DNA of 10,199 nucleotides from CAVQGF01 sp045807945 (GTDB lineage Bacteria > Acidobacteriota > Terriglobia > Terriglobales > Acidobacteriaceae): assembly GCA_045807945.1 (NCBI GenBank), contig JBJMGI010000043.1:1-10199 (forward strand), read 5' to 3'. Below are positions 5,659 through 10,199 of the stretch, piece by piece. A model generated the notes under the pieces. It did no database searches, was not told the DNA's origin, and was given only the letters and a program-made list of their open reading frames with translations. Each line of letters begins with the position of its first letter. The first letter of the stretch is position 1. The position numbers and the translations under genes were made by a program.

Positions 5659-7107
5659 TCATCTCCGGTTGTCCGTCTTCGGCTCGGGATGGATGAGCAC
5701 CTTGAACAGCTCCGGGATCTCCTGCTTGAACCGGATTTCAAGCGCCGTCGAGAGCTCGTGCACTTTGTGCAGGGGAAGATCATCAGCCATGGTGACGTGA
5801 CAAGAAAGATAAAGGCGGTCGTTGAATTTTCTGACGACTACCTCGTGCACATCCACAACATCCGGAAACCCAGCCGCGATCTTTCGCAAACGCGGCAACA
5901 TCTCTTCCTCTGCGGCGAGTTCGTCTCCGGTCTCGATCGTGGCAGGCTCGCTCTCGATGTGGGTAAGGATTGAGGATATCTCCGGCACGTCGCTCTTGAT
6001 CTGCTGCTCGATGGCCGTCACAACGTCGTGCGCGTCTTTCAGCGCAAGTGTCTCGTCCAGCTCCAGATGCTGCTCTACGTGCAGGCGCCCATTGATGTCC
6101 TGCACGCTCACGTCGTGCACGTTCAGATTGTTCCGCGTGGCGACCGCACGTATGCGGTCGAAGATATTCTCAGTCCCGATCTCGCGCGGCACCGAATGGA
6201 TCACGACGTCTGCATTCGGCAACACCCGCCTCACAGCGTTCGTAGCCTGCAGCGCAACCTGCTCCGAGCGCTGGAAGGTCACGTTGCGATGCAGCCCAAG
6301 CGTGAGGTCGGCAAAATAGCGGTTCCCGGCGCGACGAATACGAGTGCTCTCTACGTCCACCACACCGTCCACGCCCTGCAGTTCATACATGATCTTGGCG
6401 CGTGCTCCCGCAGGAGCGGCATCGAGCAGCGCATCGATCGTCTGCCGCGCCAGCCGCCAGCTCACGTAAACGATCACGCCGGCAACAAAGATTGCCGCGA
6501 TCGGATCGGCATCCGCGAGCCATGCGATTCCCCAGCGTCTTCCCGCGAGAACGCATGCCAGTCCCAATACGACAACGCCGGAAGACCAGATGTCCGTGCC
6601 GAAGTGCAACGCATCTGCCTCTAACGCCTGGCTCTCGTACTTTGAGGCGGTGCGCTTCAGCGCCCGCGAACGCCACCAGTCCACCAGCATCGAGGCGCCT
6701 AGAACTGCAAACGCCGCCACCGAAGGCTCGATCGAGTGGTGGCTGAAGAACATCCGGCGCACCGCCTCCCACACGATCCACACGCATGTCAGCAGCAGGA
6801 GGCCGGTCTCCAGAAACGCGGAAAAGTTCTCGACTTTCCCGTGGCCATACTGATGGTCAGCATCAGCCGGCTTGTCGGAGACTCGAACCGAGAACAACGT
6901 GATTATCGCGGCCACCAGGTCGAATGCGGAGTGTGCAGCCTCCGAGATGATTCCCAAACTTCCTGTTGTCACCCCGACGATCACCTTCAATATCGTGATG
7001 AACACCGCCGCGATCACGGAGTTCAGCGCAACGTTGCGCTTCTCGCGCCTCATCATCGAGAGCGAGGTCGCTCCGGTCGGCTGCAGATTTATAGGGGTGG
7101 CATCCAT
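5659..7107 (-). CDS. Cation diffusion facilitator (CDF) metal transporter with three C-terminal dimerisation-type modules
   Basis: This inner-membrane antiporter exports a divalent metal such as Zn, Fe, Mn or Co. From ATG 7105-7107 it has 482 residues. Residues about 20-225 form the membrane domain, with the metal site residues in AAHSAFD (His59, Asp63) and DALHFGTD (His168, Asp172), plus the conserved YGHGKVE loop (87-93). Most CDF proteins are about 300 residues long with one cytosolic domain. This one continues with three similar alpha-beta units (about 230-305, 314-390, 402-474). Each has a short helix, a beta strand with a V-x-D/H-V pattern, a strand ending NRYFADLTL, GRLHVEQHL or DRLYLSCHV, and a long helix. 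A TTG at 7149 would add 14 residues of low-complexity sequence with no family support. The His/Asp metal site suggests Zn or another divalent ion, but does not settle it. It is the first gene of the minus operon. Confidence 0.9.
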   Translation of the reverse strand: MDATPINLQPTGATSLSMMRREKRNVALNSVIAAVFITILKVIVGVTTGSLGIISEAAHSAFDLVAAIITLFSVRVSDKPADADHQYGHGKVENFSAFLETGLLLLTCVWIVWEAVRRMFFSHHSIEPSVAAFAVLGASMLVDWWRSRALKRTASKYESQALEADALHFGTDIWSSGVVVLGLACVLAGRRWGIAWLADADPIAAIFVAGVIVYVSWRLARQTIDALLDAAPAGARAKIMYELQGVDGVVDVESTRIRRAGNRYFADLTLGLHRNVTFQRSEQVALQATNAVRRVLPNADVVIHSVPREIGTENIFDRIRAVATRNNLNVHDVSVQDINGRLHVEQHLELDETLALKDAHDVVTAIEQQIKSDVPEISSILTHIESEPATIETGDELAAEEEMLPRLRKIAAGFPDVVDVHEVVVRKFNDRLYLSCHVTMADDLPLHKVHELSTALEIRFKQEIPELFKVLIHPEPKTDNRR

Positions 7108-7117
7108 GCCTGCCGCA

Positions 7118-7123
7118 ATTATC
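7118..7123 (-). promoter_or_regulatory. Candidate -10 box (GATAAT) of the CDF-glutaredoxin-EamA operon
   Basis: On the minus strand GATAAT (5 of 6 matches to TATAAT) ends 10 nt before the ATG at 7107, so the leader would be only about 3 nt. TTGTCG lies 20 nt further upstream, a longer spacing than usual for a -35. AGG sits 1-2 nt before the ATG, too near to act as a ribosome binding site. The layout copies that at 1056-1071. Confidence 0.4.
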
Positions 7124-7165
7124 GCACCCTCGCCGCCCTCTCCCGACAAGCGAAATCGGCGCTTG

Positions 7166-7197
7166 TGCTACGATTTTTGCGACCCGATCTCCTGGAG
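7166..7197 (+). promoter_or_regulatory. Candidate extended -10 promoter and ribosome binding site for the SurA/parvulin-like gene
   Basis: TGCTACGAT (7166-7174) fits the extended -10 pattern TGnTAnnnT. Transcription from about 7181 would give a leader of about 27 nt. That leader contains GGAG at 7194-7197, 10 nt before the ATG at 7208, as a Shine-Dalgarno sequence. No clear -35 is seen. This is the only operon start in the window with a conventional leader plus ribosome binding site. Confidence 0.35.
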
Positions 7198-7207
7198 CCC
7201 TCATCTG

Positions 7208-8302
7208 ATGATTCGCATTTTTTCGGTATTCCTGCTTTCCTCCGTCCTTCTCGCGCAGACGCCCGCTCCTGCAAAGCCCGCGGATACAAGTGGCCCCCCT
7301 GCGGCAAAGGCCGCAGGTGCAAGTGGCCCTGCTGCCGCCAAACCGGCGAATACTAGTGATCCCGCCGCCGTCCGCATGACGGACCCGGTTATGGTGATCC
7401 CTGGTGTTTGCGATCATCCACCCGCGGCAAAGAGTGCCACTGCTCCCTGCGAGACGCGCATCACTCGCCAGCAGTTCGAAACGTTGTGGAACACGTTCAG
7501 CCGGCAGGCAGCCCGCCCCGGTGCGCAAAAGCCAGTTGTAGAAGAGCCCGCGCAAGCCCGCAAAGCGATGGCCACCGCCTATAGCAGTATGGCTGTGATG
7601 TCGCAGCAAGCGACCAAAGAAGGGCTCGATAGGACGCCCGAATTCCAACTGCAGCTGAAAGTCTTGAAGATGCAGCTGCTGGCAAAGCAACTACAGCAGA
7701 AGATCAAGAATGACGCGGAGCCTTCACCCGCCGAGGTGGAGAAATATTACAAAGACAACGAGCCCAGTTATGTGGAGCTCTCAGTCCATCGGCTGCAGAT
7801 CCCAAAGCGCGGACCGCAGCCCGCGGCTGTCGAGGGCAAGCCAGCAGCGGAGCCAGTCACCATCATCCCCGCCGAAGCTGAGGAGTACCGCAAGCGCGCC
7901 GCAGCCGGCGAGGATTTCGACAAGCTACAGAAAGAGGTTGTTGACAAACTCCAATTCAAGGTCACACCGCCCGTTACCTCGGGCAAGAAGCGTCACGGCG
8001 AATTTCCGCCGGAACAAGAAGCACAGATTTTTGCTCTGCCTCAGGGTAGCGTAAGCCCTGTGCTCGATGAAGGCTCGTCTTATGTGATCTACAAGATCGA
8101 TGGAAAGCGCACCCTCTCGCTCGATGAGGTTCGCGGAAACATCGCTCGCACTTTGGCGCAGCAGAAAGCCGGCGACGCAGAAAAAAAGATGGAAGCTGCC
8201 GGGACGCCGCAATTCCCGACTGCTTACTTCAACGACGTTCCAGCAAAGGGCGCCTCTTCTTCGAGCGATGTCCCGATGAAGGAACCTCCCCCGACACCGT
8301 GA
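7208..8302 (+). CDS. Secreted SurA/PpiC-like peptidyl-prolyl isomerase-type foldase
   Basis: The 364-residue protein has a signal peptide (charged MIRIF, hydrophobic core to LLA, likely cleavage after Ala16). Next come a Pro/Ala-rich linker with three 11-residue repeats (22-54), a SurA-N-like helical region (about 83-185), and a degenerate parvulin-type region (about 187-297). Supporting segments are the helix with KVLKMQLLAKQLQQKI (151-166), PSPAEVEKYYKDN (172-184), FALPQGSVSPVLDEGSSYVIYKID (275-298) and the helix after LDEVRGNI. Two Cys (68 and 81), shortly before the SurA-N-like region, could form a disulfide in the periplasm. The predicted role is chaperone or prolyl isomerase for exported proteins. 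The parvulin core is divergent, lacks the usual GGDLG turn and may be non-catalytic. ATG 7208 is chosen because the signal peptide starts there. The frame is open upstream, but that part overlaps the CDF gene on the opposite strand. Confidence 0.8.
   Translation: MIRIFSVFLLSSVLLAQTPAPAKPADTSGPPAAKAAGASGPAAAKPANTSDPAAVRMTDPVMVIPGVCDHPPAAKSATAPCETRITRQQFETLWNTFSRQAARPGAQKPVVEEPAQARKAMATAYSSMAVMSQQATKEGLDRTPEFQLQLKVLKMQLLAKQLQQKIKNDAEPSPAEVEKYYKDNEPSYVELSVHRLQIPKRGPQPAAVEGKPAAEPVTIIPAEAEEYRKRAAAGEDFDKLQKEVVDKLQFKVTPPVTSGKKRHGEFPPEQEAQIFALPQGSVSPVLDEGSSYVIYKIDGKRTLSLDEVRGNIARTLAQQKAGDAEKKMEAAGTPQFPTAYFNDVPAKGASSSSDVPMKEPPPTP
7271..7369 (+). repeat. Three tandem 33-bp coding repeats (11-residue units) in the foldase linker
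   Basis: The three units encode AKPADTSGPPA, AKAAGASGPAA and AKPANTSDPAA (residues 22-32, 33-43 and 44-54). They begin GCAAAGCCCG, GCAAAGGCCG and GCCAAACCGG, so they are related at the DNA level but have diverged. They lie straight after the signal peptide and probably form a flexible spacer between the membrane side and the folded part. Confidence 0.7.
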
Positions 8303-8324
8303 GCCGGGGAATGAAGATTTCAAG

Positions 8325-9395
8325 GTGAGCGCGAAGAAGATATTGGTCACGGGGATCTCCGGCAATTTGGGGTCCCGCGTTCGCCTTCAACTTTCTGCAT
8401 TCGACGTCGTCGGAGTCGATCTCCATCCGCCTGTCTCTACCCAAGGGCTGGCGCGCTTCGAATCGCTCGACCTCGGCGAAGAATCGTCTTGTGACCATCT
8501 GATCGCATTGATGCGCGAAGAAGAGGTAGCAGCGGTCGTCCATCTGGCCTTTGTCATTGACCCACTCCAGACAGGCGTTCTCGACGAAAAACGCATGTGG
8601 CAGATCAACGTTGCCGGCACCGCGCGCGTACTGGAAGCGATAGCCGAACGCAATCGCCACGGCGGCGCCATCGAGAAGTTCATCTTCATCAGCAGCGTCT
8701 CCGCTTACGGACCTGAGACGCCGGGGCCGGTTGATGAGGATTTCCCGCTGTCGGCGTACACTCTCCCTTATGCCGTTCACAAGAAAGAATCCGACACGGT
8801 CGTCCGCTCTCGCGCGCGCCAGCTTGGCGAGTGTGCCACCTTCATCTTGCGCCCGCACATCTTCGCCGGCGCCACCATGCAGAACTATCTCATCGGTGCG
8901 CTTCGTGGAACTCCCACCGGCAAAGGCAAGTTTGCGCAACGGTTGCGTGATCAGGGCAAGAGGCTGCCCATCGTGGTGCCCTTCGGAAAGAAGTATCTAG
9001 AGAACGAATTCCAATTCGTCCATGTGGACGATGTCGCCCGACTGATTGCTTTCATCCTCGCGCAAGCTGCGGCCGAGAAGCTGACAATCTTGAACGTAGC
9101 CGGCCGCAGTGAAAGCTTGCCCTTCGGAGAATGTGCCGCACTGGCCCAAGCGGAGATCGTTCGCCTGCCAGGCAGAATCGCCTGTCGCGGGGTTCTCGCG
9201 CTTATCTGGAAGCTCGGAATCTCCGGTGTTCCTCCAGCTTCGCTTCCGTACATTCTCGGCTCCTACACAATGAAGACGAACCGGCTGCAACGGTTTCTCG
9301 GCAGCGAGTACGAGCGGGTTATCCGCTTCACCATTCGCGACTCTCTCCTCGACAGCTTCGCGGCTCCTTCTCAGAAATCCGCGGCAGCCGTATGA
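8325..9395 (+). CDS. NAD-dependent epimerase/dehydratase family protein (extended SDR)
   Basis: The 356-residue Rossmann-fold oxidoreductase of the extended short-chain dehydrogenase/reductase family has the nucleotide-binding motif TGISGNLG (9-16; Gly10, Gly13, Gly16) after the first strand KKILV. VVGVDLHPP follows, with Asp32 at the end of the second strand, which favours NAD. HLAF (73-76), NVAGTARVLEA (95-105), ISSVSAYG (122-129) with the catalytic Ser/Thr position, and YxxxK at Tyr149/Lys153 complete the active site. The substrate is unknown; nucleotide sugars, steroids or other metabolites are possible. The start is GTG 8325, 22 nt after the foldase stop, and the protein alignment supports it. 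The stop TGA overlaps the ATG of the DoxX gene, so the two are probably translationally coupled. Confidence 0.85.
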   Translation: MSAKKILVTGISGNLGSRVRLQLSAFDVVGVDLHPPVSTQGLARFESLDLGEESSCDHLIALMREEEVAAVVHLAFVIDPLQTGVLDEKRMWQINVAGTARVLEAIAERNRHGGAIEKFIFISSVSAYGPETPGPVDEDFPLSAYTLPYAVHKKESDTVVRSRARQLGECATFILRPHIFAGATMQNYLIGALRGTPTGKGKFAQRLRDQGKRLPIVVPFGKKYLENEFQFVHVDDVARLIAFILAQAAAEKLTILNVAGRSESLPFGECAALAQAEIVRLPGRIACRGVLALIWKLGISGVPPASLPYILGSYTMKTNRLQRFLGSEYERVIRFTIRDSLLDSFAAPSQKSAAAV

Positions 9396-9880
9396 ACCAG
9401 AAAACGTTAGCCGCGAACGACCGCGCACTCGCCTTCCTCCGCATCTGCGTAGGAACTCTGTTCCTGGTCTTTGGGCAGTACAAAGTTTTCGGACGGGCCT
9501 TTACTCGCGAAGGCGGCTTTCAGTTCTGGATCAACCGGTTCTTACAGGACGGCGCCTACCCGTTCATGGTGCCGGTGCTGAAGGGATTCGTTCTGCCGCA
9601 TGCCACCGCAATCTCTTTCCTGGTCGCATTCGGTGAATTGGCGATTGCCACCAGCTTGCTACTCGGCCTCTGGACAAAGCCCGCCAGCATCTTCGGCTTC
9701 ATCTACATGATGGCGTTGCTGTTCTCTTCTAACTACCCCGGTTCGCACGCGCCGCTCTGGCAATATTTCGGAGCATCGCTCGACCACTCTGTCTTGGCGT
9801 TGTGTTTTTTGGCTTTTCTGCTGGGCGATTCGGAGCGACTGATCTCGATTGGGAGAAACCGGGTTAAGAAGGCGGCCTAA
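9392..9880 (+). CDS. DoxX family membrane protein
   Basis: The 162-residue protein has four predicted membrane segments (about 11-30, 71-92, 98-114 and 131-147). The family-typical pattern starts with LAFLRICVGTLFLVFGQYKVFG, followed by a Phe-Gly-Glu in helix 2 (FGELAIATSLLLGL, 80-93). DoxX proteins are small inner-membrane proteins with roles in redox or terminal oxidase-related processes, and the precise function is often unknown. ATG 9392-9394 overlaps the SDR stop TGA by ATGA. The frame is open further upstream, but that portion overlaps the SDR gene and has no family similarity. Its TAA overlaps the stop of the convergent methyltransferase gene. The SDR-DoxX pairing suggests a shared redox job, which is an inference. 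Confidence 0.8.
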   Translation: MNQKTLAANDRALAFLRICVGTLFLVFGQYKVFGRAFTREGGFQFWINRFLQDGAYPFMVPVLKGFVLPHATAISFLVAFGELAIATSLLLGLWTKPASIFGFIYMMALLFSSNYPGSHAPLWQYFGASLDHSVLALCFLAFLLGDSERLISIGRNRVKKAA

Positions 9881-10199
9881 GCTTTCTTGCCACGGAACAG
9901 CCCGGCGATGCCGAATGTGTACGGTGTCCAGGAAACGTCAACAAATCCTGCTGCTTCCATCTTCCTCATCATCAGTTCTGGTTCAGGAAACCGTTCTACC
10001 GATGCCGGAAGATAGTTATAGGGCCCGCGAACTCCCGAGATCGCACTTCCGATCCGCGGCAGCAAATGCTTGAAGTACACACGATAAAGCTTTCCCAAGA
10101 TTCCAGTCGGCTCACTGAAGTCCAGGATTCCTATCTCACCACCCGGCCTGAGCACGCGATGTATCTCCCGCAAGCCAGCCTCGTAGTTCGCAAGGTTGC
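9877..10199 (-). CDS. UbiE/MenG-type quinone C-methyltransferase (partial, N-terminus off the window)
   Basis: The last 106 residues of a SAM-dependent methyltransferase are visible. It methylates demethylmenaquinone (or a ubiquinone precursor) in respiratory quinone synthesis. Motifs are LREIHRVLRPGGEIGILDFSEP (post-II/III motifs of class I methyltransferases), YNYLPASVERFP with the family pattern YxYLPxSxxxFP, the AGF turn (MEAAGFVDV) and the C-terminal TFGIAGLFRGKKA. The coding frame continues past the right edge: NLANYEAG precedes a TTG that could be mistaken for the start. Acidobacteria use menaquinone, so MenG is the likelier name if the host assignment is right. The stop TAG (9877-9879) overlaps the DoxX stop. 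Confidence 0.9.
   Translation of the reverse strand, partial: NLANYEAGLREIHRVLRPGGEIGILDFSEPTGILGKLYRVYFKHLLPRIGSAISGVRGPYNYLPASVERFPEPELMMRKMEAAGFVDVSWTPYTFGIAGLFRGKKA

Noticed and set aside
5620..6624. Open frames on the plus strand across the CDF gene
   Set aside because: They are shadows of the minus-strand CDF transporter, whose metal-site motifs and membrane segments explain the region. They have no start-site signals or recognisable domains.
7108..7149. TTG start giving 14 extra residues on the CDF protein
   Set aside because: The extra residues are Gly/Glu/Ala low-complexity sequence without family support, and the likely -10 box lies inside this stretch.
8311..8328. Five-codon mini-frame MKISR ending in TGA that overlaps the GTG start of the SDR gene
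   Set aside because: The purine-rich GGGGA directly abuts its ATG with no spacing for a ribosome binding site, and such short frames arise often by chance.
9866..9888. Imperfect 8-bp inverted repeat (AAGAAGGC / GCTTTCTT) across the DoxX and methyltransferase stops, as a bidirectional terminator
   Set aside because: There is no T-run on either strand after the stem, and the arms encode Lys-rich C-termini on both strands. Coincidence is the simpler reading.
10171..10173. TTG as the start of the methyltransferase
   Set aside because: The frame continues upstream with NLANYEAG, which matches the usual sequence before LREIHRVLRPGG in UbiE/MenG. The gene simply runs off the window.

Overview
The window is gene-dense chromosomal DNA with high GC (my estimate is around 58-60%), almost no intergenic space and only housekeeping-type genes. 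I see no transposase, integrase, phage gene, CRISPR array, tRNA or rRNA. The gene set (a DUF1844 protein downstream of a YgfZ-type protein, a PpiC/SurA-like foldase with a Pro/Ala-rich N-terminus, a DoxX protein, and a UbiE/MenG methyltransferase) and the protein sequences suggest an acidobacterium of the Koribacter/Terriglobia type. This is inferred from general familiarity, not from a search.

Layout. (1) 1-951, minus: an isopropylmalate/isocitrate dehydrogenase-family gene that runs off the left edge. (2) 952-1070: a divergent promoter region with a perfect TATAAT only 9 nt from the next start codon. (3) 1071-4445, plus: a very tight four-gene operon, ygfZ-like, DUF1844, PhnP-like metallo-beta-lactamase-fold hydrolase, and ribF, with gaps of 3, 1 and 2 nt. 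(4) 4442-7107, minus: an operon read right to left as CDF metal transporter, a small glutaredoxin, and an EamA-family permease. (5) 7208-9880, plus: a secreted SurA/parvulin-like protein, an NAD-dependent epimerase/dehydratase, and a DoxX membrane protein whose start overlaps the stop of the epimerase gene. (6) 9877-10199, minus: the C-terminal part of a UbiE/MenG methyltransferase that runs off the right edge.

The most notable item is the small gene at 5397-5636 on the minus strand. It encodes a complete 79-residue glutaredoxin-like protein, but the first residue of its CxxC redox motif is an in-frame TGA (Ser-Gln-Pro-Gly-TGA-Pro-Pro-Cys). The frame is intact on both sides. Two adjacent hairpins lie directly downstream of the TGA, and the first puts a G-starting loop 18 nt after it, which is where a bacterial SECIS apical loop is expected. 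Several neighbours use TGA as an ordinary stop, so global recoding is unlikely. I read this as a candidate selenocysteine glutaredoxin that standard gene calling would miss. Its downstream neighbour, the EamA permease, has its first membrane segment upstream of the only GTG start available, which suggests initiation at a non-canonical AUC codon just after the glutaredoxin stop.

Two architectural themes recur. Both convergent gene pairs overlap at their stop codons (CTAG at 4442-4445 and CTAA at 9877-9880). At three of the four operon starts, the best -10 element is so close to the start codon that the mRNA would be leaderless or nearly so.
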